Of a stretch of 64,000 nucleotides of DNA, positions 43,704-52,726 are shown one piece after another. A program made the position numbers and the translations under genes. Each line of letters starts with the position of its first letter. Position 1 is the stretch's first letter. Below the pieces are notes generated by a model, which saw nothing but the letters and a program-made list of their open reading frames with translations, was not told the origin of the DNA and made no database searches. The stretch covers positions 62,001-126,000 of the forward strand of contig NZ_KB900370.1 in assembly GCF_000378725.1 (NCBI RefSeq), in the 5' to 3' direction. This DNA comes from Peptoniphilus lacrimalis DSM 7455 (GTDB lineage Bacteria > Bacillota > Clostridia > Tissierellales > Peptoniphilaceae).

Positions 43704-44674
43704 CAGTTTTATTAAAATCTTCAGTTAAGCTTTTAAGAAATTTGCAAGGCATTAATTTTATGCCTAAATTAAATGATGTTGATGCTTTAGATGTTATTAA
43801 AATTTTAGAACCAAAGATTTTAGATTTAGCTTATGAAAAAAAAGATGTTTTAAAATTTCAAGCTTTAGAAAAACTTCAATATATTGAAAGAGGTATTTTA
43901 AAGGCTCCATTTATGGAAAGTAATATTTCCTCTTATTATGTGAGAAAAGATAGTCCTGATATTCTTTTGAATGAGTCCAATCATTTGGTGATCAGAAAAT
44001 CTTCACGAGATGAAAAAATTGAGGACATGTTTAATGAGGTTTTGGAAATTGAAGAAAGTCTTGATAAGGATGTTGCTTTTGCCTTTGATAGTGAATTTGG
44101 TTATTTGACCACAAGACCTATTAATGCAGGAACAGGTCTTCTTATTAACTATAAATTACATTTACCTGCCTTAAATTTTTACGGAATTGAAAATGTTTCA
44201 AGATCACTGTTAAGGCTTGGTTATAGTCTTGATTCTTATAAGGATAAAAGTGGTAAGAGTTTAGGAAATATATTTAATTTATTCTTTGAATCTACTATTG
44301 GCTATAGCGAAGAAGCTTATATAAAAAAAATGAAAACTATTGTTAAAGAAATTATTGTTATGGAAAAAGAGGCGGAAAAGAAATTATATCTTGATTCCAT
44401 AATCACTTTAGAGGATATGGTAAACAGATCTTTGGGAATTTTAAGAAATGCAAGGATTTTATCTGAAGATGAAATGCTTAACTGCATGTCAAATATAGAT
44501 TTAGGATTAAATTTATCCATTTTAAAGGCTAAACGGAATTTTGATTTTTATGATGAGGCTAATAAGCTAAAAAATGGATATTTACAAAATGAAAGAGGCT
44601 CAATTTTAGATTTAAAGTCCAGAGATATTTTGAGGGCTAATAAATCTAGGGCTTTGATAAGGGAGGTTTTTTAA
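43700..44674 (+). CDS. mcsB: Protein arginine kinase McsB
   Basis: A 324-residue ATP:guanido phosphotransferase-like kinase that phosphorylates arginines to tag proteins for ClpC-ClpP and inactivates CtsR. Characteristic are NHLVIRKSSRDEKIEDMF, FDSEFGYLTTRPINAGTGL (the McsB/arginine-kinase motif, with Thr and Asn where creatine kinases have C-P-T-N) and the C-terminal DLKSRDILRANKSRALIREVF. It is somewhat shorter than B. subtilis McsB (363). Its stop codon TAA shares its last A with the clpC start. Confidence 0.92.
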   Translation: MTVLLKSSVKLLRNLQGINFMPKLNDVDALDVIKILEPKILDLAYEKKDVLKFQALEKLQYIERGILKAPFMESNISSYYVRKDSPDILLNESNHLVIRKSSRDEKIEDMFNEVLEIEESLDKDVAFAFDSEFGYLTTRPINAGTGLLINYKLHLPALNFYGIENVSRSLLRLGYSLDSYKDKSGKSLGNIFNLFFESTIGYSEEAYIKKMKTIVKEIIVMEKEAEKKLYLDSIITLEDMVNRSLGILRNARILSEDEMLNCMSNIDLGLNLSILKAKRNFDFYDEANKLKNGYLQNERGSILDLKSRDILRANKSRALIREVF

Positions 44675-47148
44675 TGAGTATGTTCGGAAGATTTTCAGAA
44701 AAAGCTCAGAAGGCTATCTTATTTGCTCAAGCGGAAGCAAGAGATGAAAGACATTCATATATAGGCTCTGAACACATTCTTTTAGGAATAATAAAAGAAG
44801 GGACAGATACTGGAGCACAAATTTTAGATAAATTGGGAATAGATTACCAAAAGGCAAAAAAAGCTACTCTTGATATTGTAGCTACTGGTCAAGGACCTAC
44901 AGTTGCCTCTGTTTCTTATACGCCAAGAACTAAAAGAATTTTTGAACTTTCTTTTGATGTAGCAAAAGAATTAGGAAATAGATATGTTGGAACTGAACAC
45001 TTGCTTCTCGGCATTTTAAGAGAGGGGCAAGGCGTTGCTATTCTTGTTCTAAAAAGATTAGGCATAGATATTATTAATTTAGAAAATGATATTTTAAATA
45101 ACTTAGATGAGTATGAAGAGGAAAATGAAGAAAATCCATCTCAAGAAAGTTTAAATAAATTTACAATAGATTTAAGTAAAAAAGCCCAAGAAGGTAAAAT
45201 TGACCCTATAATTGGTAGAGAAAAAGAAATAAAAAGAGTTATTCAAGTTTTATCAAGAAGAACAAAAAATAATCCTGTCTTGATAGGTGAGCCGGGTGTT
45301 GGTAAAACTGCTATAGCTGAAGGACTTGCCCTTAAAATTTTTAATGGAGATGTGCCTCAAATTATGGCAGATAAGAAAATTATGACTCTTGATGTTTCTG
45401 CATTAATCGCAGGATCAAAATATAGGGGAGATTTTGAAGAAAGACTAAAAAATGTAGTCAAGGAAGCTGAAAATAATAAAAATATAATTTTATTTATTGA
45501 TGAAATGCACGTAATAATTGGTGCAGGTGCAGCAGAAGGAGCTATGGATGCTTCAAATATTTTAAAACCAATGCTTACAAGAGGAGTAATTCAAATTATT
45601 GGTGCTACAACTATTTCTGAATACAGAAAACATATTGAAAAAGATCCAGCTTTTGAAAGAAGGCTGATGCCAATTACTGTAGAAGAACCAAATGTAGAAG
45701 ACTCCATCAAAATTCTTATGGGAATAAAAGATAAGTATGAAGATCACCACAATGTAACTATTGGTGAAGATGCAGTAAGTGCTGCTGTAAAATTATCTGA
45801 TAGGTATCTAAATGACAGATTTTTACCTGACAAGGCAATAGACTTAATTGATGAAGCTGCTTCAAAATTAAAGATTGAAAGCTATAAGACTCCTGATTTT
45901 GAAAAGAAGTACAAGGAAGAATTAAAAAAAGTCGAAGACGATAAAAATATGGCTGTTAGAAATCAAGATTTTGAGCTTGCCGCATCTTTAAGAGATAAAG
46001 AAAAAGTTATAGAAAGAGAATATAAAGAAGCTCTTGAAGATTTCAAAAAGGAAGAATCTAAAAAAAGAGTTGAAGTAGATTTAATTGCAAATATTGTTTC
46101 TGAATGGTCAAAGGTTCCTGTTACAAATTTAACTGAAAAGGAAACTGAAAGATTAAAGACCCTCGATGAAGATTTGAAGAAAAAAGTTAAGGGTCAAGAC
46201 CAAGCCATTGATGTTTTGGCTAGGGCAGTAAAAAGGGCGAGAATTGGTTTAAAAACCCCCAATAAGCCCATAGGTTCTTTTATATTTGTAGGGCCAACAG
46301 GTGTTGGTAAAACTTTTTTAACAAAAACTCTAGCTGAAGAATTATTTGGAAGTCCCGAAAACATGATAAGAATTGATATGAGTGAATATATGGAAAAGTA
46401 CACAGTTTCAAGATTAGTAGGTTCACCTCCGGGATATGTTGGTTATGATGAAGGTGGACAGTTGACAGAAGCAGTAAGAACAAAGCCATATAGTGTAATT
46501 TTATTTGATGAAATAGAAAAGGCTCACCCAGATGTGTTTAATATTTTACTTCAAATTTTAGATGAAGGAAGATTAACAGATGCCCAAGGAAGAACTGTTA
46601 ATTTTAAAGATACAGTAATAGTTATGACATCTAATGTTGGTGCGAATAGCTTAGTTAAAAATAATACTTTGGGATTTTCTGTAAACAAAGAAGAAGAAAA
46701 GAAAAATGAGTATCAAAAAATGAAGGATATCATTTCAAGGGAATTAAAAAACACATTCAGACCTGAATTTTTAAATAGGATAGATGAAACTGTTGTATTT
46801 AAGGAATTGAGCAAAAAAGAAATTAAAAATATTGTAGGCTTACAATTAGAAGACTTAAATCTTAGACTTGAAACGATGGGCATAAAGGCAACATTTACCG
46901 ATAAGCTTATTAATCATATTGTGGAAAAAGGCTATGACAAAAAATATGGAGCAAGACCCTTACAAAGAACAATAAGAAATCTTTTGGAAGATGAAATTGC
47001 AGATAGATATTTGGATGGAAAAATTAAAGAGGGTAGCTTAATTAATATTGATTTCAAAAATAAACTCATAATAGAAAATGTAGAAGAATTAGAAGATTTA
47101 AAAAAAGATAAGAAAGATGAAAAAGAAAATAGCATACAAGTGCAGTAA
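44674..47148 (+). CDS. clpC: AAA+ unfoldase ClpC
   Basis: An 824-residue HSP100 ATPase that unfolds substrates for ClpP. The N-terminal Clp-N double repeat starts [23 protein letters not shown] domain 1 has [15 protein letters not shown] and IILFIDEMH. The middle (M) domain coiled coil with a UvrB-like motif is near residues 410-460 ([20 protein letters not shown]). AAA domain 2 has [15 protein letters not shown] and [20 protein letters not shown]. The C-terminal domain lacks additional extensions. GGGAGG precedes ATG 44674. The 3' end overlaps radA by 32 nt. Confidence 0.95.
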   Translation: MSMFGRFSEKAQKAILFAQAEARDERHSYIGSEHILLGIIKEGTDTGAQILDKLGIDYQKAKKATLDIVATGQGPTVASVSYTPRTKRIFELSFDVAKELGNRYVGTEHLLLGILREGQGVAILVLKRLGIDIINLENDILNNLDEYEEENEENPSQESLNKFTIDLSKKAQEGKIDPIIGREKEIKRVIQVLSRRTKNNPVLIGEPGVGKTAIAEGLALKIFNGDVPQIMADKKIMTLDVSALIAGSKYRGDFEERLKNVVKEAENNKNIILFIDEMHVIIGAGAAEGAMDASNILKPMLTRGVIQIIGATTISEYRKHIEKDPAFERRLMPITVEEPNVEDSIKILMGIKDKYEDHHNVTIGEDAVSAAVKLSDRYLNDRFLPDKAIDLIDEAASKLKIESYKTPDFEKKYKEELKKVEDDKNMAVRNQDFELAASLRDKEKVIEREYKEALEDFKKEESKKRVEVDLIANIVSEWSKVPVTNLTEKETERLKTLDEDLKKKVKGQDQAIDVLARAVKRARIGLKTPNKPIGSFIFVGPTGVGKTFLTKTLAEELFGSPENMIRIDMSEYMEKYTVSRLVGSPPGYVGYDEGGQLTEAVRTKPYSVILFDEIEKAHPDVFNILLQILDEGRLTDAQGRTVNFKDTVIVMTSNVGANSLVKNNTLGFSVNKEEEKKNEYQKMKDIISRELKNTFRPEFLNRIDETVVFKELSKKEIKNIVGLQLEDLNLRLETMGIKATFTDKLINHIVEKGYDKKYGARPLQRTIRNLLEDEIADRYLDGKIKEGSLINIDFKNKLIIENVEELEDLKKDKKDEKENSIQVQ

Positions 47149-48481
47149 TTGTGGATATATATCCCAGGGGTATTTTGGAAAATGTCCCCACTGCAACAAA
47201 TGGAATACTTTAGAAGAGTTTGATGAAAATAATAATTCTGAAAAATCACACAGTCAAAATAAAGAAGCTGTTATCTTAAAAAATGTTGATTCTAAAGAAT
47301 CTTCAAGAGTTATGACTGATATCATGGAATTTAACAGAGTTATGGGCGGAGGTATTGTTAGAGATTCTGTAAGTATATTGACAGCAAAACCTGGAGCAGG
47401 AAAATCCACTTTACTTTTACAAGTAGCTAATGATTTAGCCAAAAAGGGTTTTGTAGTCTTATATGCAAGTGGAGAAGAATCTCAATCACAAATAAAAAGA
47501 AGAGCTACAAGGATATTAGATAAGCTTTCAGAAAATATTTGGGTCAGTTCTACAACTTTTTTGGATGATGTTTTGGAACAGATAAAAACAGTCGATCCTG
47601 ATTTTATAATTATTGATTCAATTCAGACTTTTGTTTTAAAAGAATTTAATTCAAGACCAGGAACTCCAACTCAAACCATGGAATGTGCATATAAAATGGT
47701 GGATATTGCAAAAAATTCTAAAAGACCAAGATTTGTTTTTATGGTGGGACAGATGACAAAAGATGATGAACTTGCTGGAGTAAGAAGTCTTGAACATTTA
47801 GTAGATACAGTTCTTGTAATTGAAGGTGAATCATCAGAAGAGCTGAGGTCTTTAATGGCAACAAAAAATAGATATGGTTCTACTGGAGAGATGGGATTTT
47901 TTACCATGACAGAATCCGGCATAAAATCTCTTGATAATCCATCACTGTATTTTTGTACTTTAAGACAAGAAGATAATTCCCCGCCAGGTTCATCCCTTTC
48001 AGTTATAAGAGAGGGAACAAGACCTATAATTCTAGAAACTGAAGCCTTAACGAGCAAGTCATTTATGCCTTATCCATCAAGAGTGGGTGAGTGTATAAAA
48101 AGAGAGCATCTAAATACTTTAATTTCTATTTTAGAAGAGAGAGCAAATATAAGGCTTATGGATAAAAATGTAGTAATAAAGACCAATGGCAATATTAAAT
48201 TAAGAGATTCAGCATCAAATCTTTCGATTATGATGAGCATTGTATCTTCTAATTTAAACAAGCCAATAATTAATAACGAGGTTTTTATTGCTGATGTTGG
48301 ATTGACAGGGGAACTAAAAAATATACCAAGCTTGGAGTTAAGAATAAAAGAAGCTGAAAGGATGGGCTTTAAAGAAGCCTATATTGCAGATATAAAGTCT
48401 ATAAATGAAGATAAGTTTAAAGGTATAAAACTTATAAAGATAGGGCATATATCTCAAGTAATTGAAAAAATTTTTTCATGA
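47117..48481 (+). CDS. radA: DNA repair protein RadA (Sms)
   Basis: A 454-residue RecA-like branch-migration helicase. The N-terminal zinc finger is [23 protein letters not shown]; Walker A is ILTAKPGAGKSTLLLQVA, the RadA-specific KNRYGSTGEMGFF motif follows, and a Lon-type C-terminal domain ends with EAERMGFKEAYIADI. One divergence is the usual G-(E/D)-P-G-x-G-K-S P-loop reading AKPGAGKS, still functional in form. It starts within clpC (32-nt overlap), so is translationally coupled to the heat-shock operon, the usual Firmicute arrangement. Confidence 0.94.
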   Translation: MKKKIAYKCSNCGYISQGYFGKCPHCNKWNTLEEFDENNNSEKSHSQNKEAVILKNVDSKESSRVMTDIMEFNRVMGGGIVRDSVSILTAKPGAGKSTLLLQVANDLAKKGFVVLYASGEESQSQIKRRATRILDKLSENIWVSSTTFLDDVLEQIKTVDPDFIIIDSIQTFVLKEFNSRPGTPTQTMECAYKMVDIAKNSKRPRFVFMVGQMTKDDELAGVRSLEHLVDTVLVIEGESSEELRSLMATKNRYGSTGEMGFFTMTESGIKSLDNPSLYFCTLRQEDNSPPGSSLSVIREGTRPIILETEALTSKSFMPYPSRVGECIKREHLNTLISILEERANIRLMDKNVVIKTNGNIKLRDSASNLSIMMSIVSSNLNKPIINNEVFIADVGLTGELKNIPSLELRIKEAERMGFKEAYIADIKSINEDKFKGIKLIKIGHISQVIEKIFS

Positions 48482-48842
48482 GGTAAAAGACTTAAGAAAT
48501 AAAATTTCTTGAGTCTTTTTTAATAAAGCTTGAAAGGGAAAATAATATTTATAAATTTTTTTGTTAATTGATTTTACAATCAATTTGATCTGTTATTTTA
48601 TTAAGCAATAATCAAAAATTTTATTTTAATAAATACTAATAAAATAAGTTTTTATTTAAAGTTTTAAAAATAACGGCTATTTTATAATGTTTTCAAGTGG
48701 GACTCATTAAATATTAAAAAGTTATTAATAAGTTTGTCACAGTAAATATTTTAAAAAACTAAGCAAAAGATTAAATATTATATAGTTTTACTATATTAAT
48801 TTATGTAAAAATTTGATATAGTATTAAGGAGGGGGTGAGATT
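48482..48842 (+). other. Intergenic region before the ECF S component
   Basis: No gene seen. It contains the radA terminator, an 8-bp hairpin AATTGATT-TTAC-AATCAATT (48566-48585), TATAAT at 48683-48688 that could start a leader of about 150 nt, and a short ATATAGT/ACTATAT hairpin near the ribosome-binding site. No known vitamin riboswitch fold was recognised. Confidence 0.5.
48485..48522 (+). terminator. Intrinsic terminator of the ctsR-radA operon
   Basis: AAAAGACTTAAGAAAT (48485-48500) pairs with ATTTCTTGAGTCTTTT (48504-48519) around AAA, 16 bp with one wobble, then Ts. Confidence 0.88.
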
Positions 48843-49346
48843 TTGAAGAATATTTCAACAAAAAAATTAACTATTATTGCAATGTTTATTGCTTTAACAA
48901 CTGTTGCGACTATGGCAATTCAAATACCAATTCCTGCAACAAAAGGATATGTAAATGTTGGGGATACAATTGTTATAGCTTGCGCATTACTTATGGGTAG
49001 AACAGCGGGAGGAATTGTAGGTGGAATAGGTTCAGCACTTGCTGATTTAATTTCTGGTTATGGTTATTATGCTCCTATTACCTTAGTTGTGAAAGGACTA
49101 GAAGGATATATAGCAGGACTTCTTAAGGAAAAAACATCACTAAGTTTTATTATCTGTGGTTTAGTAGGTGGTATAGTAATGGCAATTGGATATCTACTAG
49201 CAGAAGGATTAATACTTTATAATTTTCCAACAGCAATTGCAAGTTTTATGCCTAATTTATTACAAGGTATTGGTGGTGCAGTTCTTGCTGATATTGTTTA
49301 TCCAATTTTGAAAAAAGCGATATTTAATCAATTAGATTTTAATTAA
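48843..49346 (+). CDS. ECF transporter S component (vitamin/precursor uptake)
   Basis: A 167-residue membrane protein with about six helices. The pattern MFIALTTVATMAIQIPIPATKGYVNVGDTIVIACALLMG, with the conserved A-x-x-x-A-like face in helix 1 and the YVNVGD loop, is typical of ECF substrate-binding subunits in the HmpT/PdxU-like group. These deliver a vitamin or precursor to a shared energising module (EcfA, EcfA', EcfT) encoded elsewhere. The ligand is uncertain; pyridoxine, hydroxymethylpyrimidine or similar are possible. The start is TTG, preceded by GGAGGGGGTGAGA. It is monocistronic with a terminator. Confidence 0.82.
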   Translation: MKNISTKKLTIIAMFIALTTVATMAIQIPIPATKGYVNVGDTIVIACALLMGRTAGGIVGGIGSALADLISGYGYYAPITLVVKGLEGYIAGLLKEKTSLSFIICGLVGGIVMAIGYLLAEGLILYNFPTAIASFMPNLLQGIGGAVLADIVYPILKKAIFNQLDFN

Positions 49347-49392
49347 AGCTAATAGAATAAAATATTGTGGTTGTAATATAGAGTTAAACCTT

Positions 49393-49430
49393 ATACCGGA
49401 GTTTCTAGGATGATACTCTGGTATTTTTTT
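49393..49430 (+). terminator. Intrinsic terminator of the ECF gene
   Basis: ATACCGGAGT (49393-49402) pairs with ACTCTGGTAT (49415-49424), one wobble, followed by seven or more Ts. Confidence 0.88.
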
Positions 49431-49490
49431 ATTTATTTTTTATCAGTAACATATTTTTAGGTCAAATCATCTGTTAGCATATTTTTTTGC

Positions 49491-49519
49491 AAAAAAATAG
49501 CTGGTTTATACCAGCTATT
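49491..49519 (-). terminator. Intrinsic terminator of the leucine-rich-repeat gene
   Basis: AATAGCTGGT (49496-49505) and ACCAGCTATT (49510-49519) form a 10-bp stem with a TTAT loop. On the minus strand it is followed by seven Ts (49491-49497). Confidence 0.85.
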
Positions 49520-49543
49520 AATTAGGTTAATCGATGTTTGTAA

Positions 49544-50137
49544 TTAGATTCTTTTTACATTTGTTGTGAAATCAAATGCGTTTTCGTGTAAAGTTTCTAT
49601 TGAATTAGGTACTTCAACTTCCATAATTCCATTTTTGTTGAAAGCAAACATATCAATTTTTTTGATATTTTTTGGAATTTTAATGCTTGTTAAATTATTC
49701 TTATAGAAAGCAGATGTTTCTATAACTTCAACAGTATCAGGTAAATTAATTTCCCCGATTTGGTTTAATGCGAAAGCAGATGGTCCAATGTAAACTAAGT
49801 TCTTTGGTAATTTAATATCAGTAATTTTATTTCTGTAGAATGCAAATCCATAAATTTCTTTTACTGAATCTGGTATGATAACTTCTGTTAATGCATTTAC
49901 GCCAAAAGCATCATACTTAATTACTTCAACTGTTTCAGGAATAACAATTGATTCAAATTTTCTTCTGTAGAAACATTGTTCTCCTATAACTCTTACAGGA
50001 ACACCATCAGGACTTTCAGTAGGTATGATAATTTCTTTTATACCTTGTGCTTTAACTTTATCTTTGCCGGCTCTGGTCATACCTTTTAGTTCGTCGCCTT
50101 TAAAAATAAAATCATCGAATGTAAAATTTTTATCCAT
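49544..50137 (-). CDS. BspA-type leucine-rich-repeat protein without signal peptide
   Basis: A 197-residue LRR_5 protein made of about seven 22-23-residue repeats on the pattern I-x-I-P-(D/E)-(S/T)-V-(E/K)-x-I-x-x-x-A-F-x-x-N-x-(I/L)-x-x (for example VIIPDSVKEIYGFAFYRNKI). BspA-like proteins are usually secreted adhesins, but this one begins MDKNFTFDDFIFKGDELKG with no signal peptide or anchor, so it appears cytosolic. The frame is open to 50152, but GGGAGG precedes ATG 50137 by 7 nt. It stands alone with its own promoter region and terminator. Function unknown. Confidence 0.88.
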   Translation of the reverse strand: MDKNFTFDDFIFKGDELKGMTRAGKDKVKAQGIKEIIIPTESPDGVPVRVIGEQCFYRRKFESIVIPETVEVIKYDAFGVNALTEVIIPDSVKEIYGFAFYRNKITDIKLPKNLVYIGPSAFALNQIGEINLPDTVEVIETSAFYKNNLTSIKIPKNIKKIDMFAFNKNGIMEVEVPNSIETLHENAFDFTTNVKRI

Positions 50138-50508
50138 TATGTATCCTCCCATACTCCTTAATCATTCATTACATATTTAAATTATAGCATATCCACAGAC
50201 TTTTATAAAGGAATGGCCCAATTTTGTGAAAAATTATCACAATTTATTATAAAAGTAAATTTAATTTTCTAAAAGTAATAAATATCCTGATATGTTTATT
50301 ATAAATATATTTAAGTTTATTTTTTTTATTATGTTAATTGAATATCCACTTATATAGAGGGTATAATAATATATACATAAGATATTTATATTCATATGTA
50401 TTTTATTTGTATTTTTAAATTTTTTAAAACAGATAAATTTAAGGATTAATTCTTGGTAAAATTTATTTAAAAAGTAGGTAAATTAGATTAAATCAGGGGT
50501 TTGAGTAT

Positions 50509-50537
50509 TTGACATAATTTTTATTAAATGCTAATGT
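50509..50537 (+). promoter_or_regulatory. Candidate promoter of the PhaE-like gene
   Basis: TTGACA (50509-50514), 17-nt spacer, TAATGT (50532-50537) preceded by TGC (extended -10). Confidence 0.5.
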
Positions 50538-50571
50538 TAAATTAGATAAAATAAAATGGAAGTTAATTTTC

Positions 50572-50590
50572 TATACACCAGGGGTGTATA
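50572..50590. promoter_or_regulatory. Perfect inverted repeat, candidate operator
   Basis: TATACACC AGG GGTGTATA: exact 8-bp arms, 3-bp centre, about 40 bp upstream of the gene start and just downstream of the predicted transcription start. No regulator gene is adjacent, so the binding protein is unknown. Confidence 0.6.
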
Positions 50591-50630
50591 AGTGTTGTTT
50601 CAAGAAGAAAAAAAGAAATGAGGTAATAGA

Positions 50631-51743
50631 ATGAACTACTTTGAAAATTTATTGGAAATGCAAAAAAATATGATGGAAGAACAAAGGAAAGTTTATGAAA
50701 ATATAGCAAAAAACTTCAATTTTAATTTTAATGGAATGGATTTTTTTAAAAATTTTAATGATTTTAATTTTTATCAAAATCCCGAAGATTTTTTTAAAGA
50801 ATATCTAAGAATGCAAGATTATTTTAGCAAATATTACAAAGAAGCATTCAATAAGTTTCCGGGCTTTGATAAAGCTATGCAAACATATAAGGCTAATCTT
50901 AATATTTTGGATAAAATATTTAAAGCTTATGGAGATTTATTTACTAATGGTGATCTATCCAAAGCAGGTGATAATCTAATAGATTTATACAGGATTTTTA
51001 ATGACCAACTTGTTGAGTTGTCTAAAAATAATGTTGAAAAATATTTACCTATTAATTTCTTTGAAATTATGGCTAATTTTCCTGTAGATACCTTTATAAA
51101 TCCATTTATTAACAGCACAAAAAAATCTATGGAATTTTATCAAAAAGCTCTTGATAAGGAGCCAGAACTTATGACAGATCAAATAGAAAAATTTTACAAA
51201 TCTATGTTAGATAAACTTGATGAAATTCCAAGTGTTGGAATCAGTCAAGAAGAAAAGAAAAGAAACAGACAATTATTCGAAAATTATTTAAGCCTTTCAT
51301 TAAAGATATTTGATTTTAATTTGTATCTATCTAAAGCTTCTAGACAAGCTGCTATTGATGCTCAAAATTCTTATTTTGATAGATTAGAAGAAGAAAAAGG
51401 ACTTGAAAATTTCTCTGATTTTTATAAATTCTATATTGATAACTTATGCGATGCTTATAAAAATTTAGTGGACTCTCCAGTTTATAAGCAAAAAGCTAAG
51501 GCTATATTGGATTTAGTTAATAATAATAAAGAAATGTTTGATAATTATATTGAAGATGGGTTGGGTGCTTTTCCAATTGTTACTCAAAATAAACTAAAAG
51601 AGTATTTAGACAAGCTTGAAGATATGACTTCAATACTTATGGATATTCAAAATGAAAATGATGATAGTAAGAAGGGTACTCATATTACTAAATCTGAACT
51701 GAGTAAGGATAAAAATTCTCATGACGCTTCTGAAGGAAAATAA
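50631..51743 (+). CDS. PhaE/phasin-like protein of unknown role
   Basis: A 370-residue, mostly helical, soluble protein without signal peptide. The N-terminus is Phe/Asn-rich (about residues 15-60: NFNFNFNGMDFFKNFNDFNF). The C-terminal third, with DFYKFYIDNLCDAYKNLVDS followed by a helix and FPIVTQNKLKEYLDKLEDM, resembles the end of PhaE, the class III polyhydroxyalkanoate synthase subunit, where a Y-x-x-W-x-x-x-N-E pattern and F-P-x-R-S-E-x-D-x-L occur. The tail is acidic and disordered. No PhaC synthase is nearby. It could instead be a phasin-like granule or membrane-associated protein. The start is ATG after GAGGT. Confidence 0.5.
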   Translation: MNYFENLLEMQKNMMEEQRKVYENIAKNFNFNFNGMDFFKNFNDFNFYQNPEDFFKEYLRMQDYFSKYYKEAFNKFPGFDKAMQTYKANLNILDKIFKAYGDLFTNGDLSKAGDNLIDLYRIFNDQLVELSKNNVEKYLPINFFEIMANFPVDTFINPFINSTKKSMEFYQKALDKEPELMTDQIEKFYKSMLDKLDEIPSVGISQEEKKRNRQLFENYLSLSLKIFDFNLYLSKASRQAAIDAQNSYFDRLEEEKGLENFSDFYKFYIDNLCDAYKNLVDSPVYKQKAKAILDLVNNNKEMFDNYIEDGLGAFPIVTQNKLKEYLDKLEDMTSILMDIQNENDDSKKGTHITKSELSKDKNSHDASEGK

Positions 51744-51794
51744 GGTCAAGAGTAATAAAAGGATATTCTTTATATAAAAAAATATAAATTAAAA

Positions 51795-51826
51795 AAATTC
51801 GTTAGCTTATGCTAGCGAATTTTTTA
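51795..51826. terminator. Bidirectional terminator between PhaE-like and HEPN-nuclease genes
   Basis: AAATTCGTTAGC (51795-51806) pairs with GCTAGCGAATTT (51811-51822), one wobble, TTAT loop, with Ts on one side and As on the other. Confidence 0.88.
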
Positions 51827-52726
51827 GTTTTTTAGTATTTCCATTATCATATCTCTTTTGTTTAGCATCTTTGTAATATTTTTTATATCAAGAATTATGA
51901 CTTTTTCCCTTATTAGTCTATCTTTACTTTTTTCGGTTAAAAGAGAAGTGTCCATGAATAATATGGGAACCATTGTTTCAAAGACATTTTCAAACTGTTT
52001 TACTAATTTATCAACTTCTTTTTCAGGTAAAGTTTTGTAGCTTTTGTATTTTTTAATCTCAACAGCAAATTTATAATTATCTTTTTTGGCAAAAAAATCA
52101 AAATGATACTGTGGGTTTTGAGATTTGAATTTTTCTACATAATAACCTGTTCTCTGCAAAGAAATTTGTGCAAGTCTTTCACTTGTTACTTCGCTTTGTA
52201 GGGTTTCTAAGGCTTTTAAAAGATTAGATGCTTTTATTTTTATTATTGCACTGCATTCGTAATCGGTAGAATTTTTAAAATCAAAAGCTATCAATAAATC
52301 ATCAATAATATTAAAATAACCATGGGCAAGGGCATTTCTTGTGTGTCTTAACAAGGCATTAGTTTTGCTTTCATTGTCTGCCTGAGTTAAAATAATTTTT
52401 TCTTTGTCTGGGCATATGTATTTTGAATAAAAGTTGACTACATTTCTTTCTATTTTAGGTACAATTGCCACATCTTCATTGTTTAGTCCCATAACTTCTT
52501 TAATAATTCCAAAAACAAAATCTTGGAAAGCAATTGAGGAAACCAAGTCATTTTTTGGAGATTGCAAAGAATTTATATTAGGTATATACCATAACAAATA
52601 TTCTAAGACTACGGACATCTCACTTGTCAGTTTTATAGGTGGATTTTCATGGATTAAAGAATAAGGGATTTTATCTTTGCACTCTTCAAATTTAAAATTC
52701 TGGATGTAAGCTTTATTATTTGTCAT
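51824..52726 (-). CDS. HEPN-like domain fused to a PD-(D/E)XK-like nuclease domain
   Basis: A 300-residue protein not matched to a named family. The N-terminal half (about 20-180) is helical and contains TNALLRHTRNALAHGYFNI near residue 130, with R-N-x-x-x-H, the catalytic signature of HEPN ribonucleases (R-x4-6-H). The C-terminal half reads YHFDFFAKKDNYKFAVEIKKYKSYKTL near 205-232, fitting a restriction-endonuclease core (Asp, then E-x-K), then VPILFMDTSLLTEKSKDRLIREKVIILDI, typical of the last strands of Mrr-like folds. Such fusions occur in defence and toxin proteins. It is translationally coupled (4-nt overlap) to the oxidoreductase upstream. Function is inferred only. Confidence 0.6.
   Translation of the reverse strand: MTNNKAYIQNFKFEECKDKIPYSLIHENPPIKLTSEMSVVLEYLLWYIPNINSLQSPKNDLVSSIAFQDFVFGIIKEVMGLNNEDVAIVPKIERNVVNFYSKYICPDKEKIILTQADNESKTNALLRHTRNALAHGYFNIIDDLLIAFDFKNSTDYECSAIIKIKASNLLKALETLQSEVTSERLAQISLQRTGYYVEKFKSQNPQYHFDFFAKKDNYKFAVEIKKYKSYKTLPEKEVDKLVKQFENVFETMVPILFMDTSLLTEKSKDRLIREKVIILDIKNITKMLNKRDMIMEILKN

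Larger units (their letters stand above)
50138..50630. other. Intergenic region between divergent LRR and PhaE-like genes
   Basis: About 490 nt, strongly AT-rich and without a gene. The right part holds a promoter (50509-50537) and a perfect inverted repeat (50572-50590) for the PhaE-like gene. The left part must contain the LRR promoter, not clearly identified. Confidence 0.6.

Noticed and set aside
48482-48842. Vitamin riboswitch before the ECF S component
   Set aside because: Looked for thiamine-, cobalamin- and folate-type core motifs and found none; only small AT hairpins are present.
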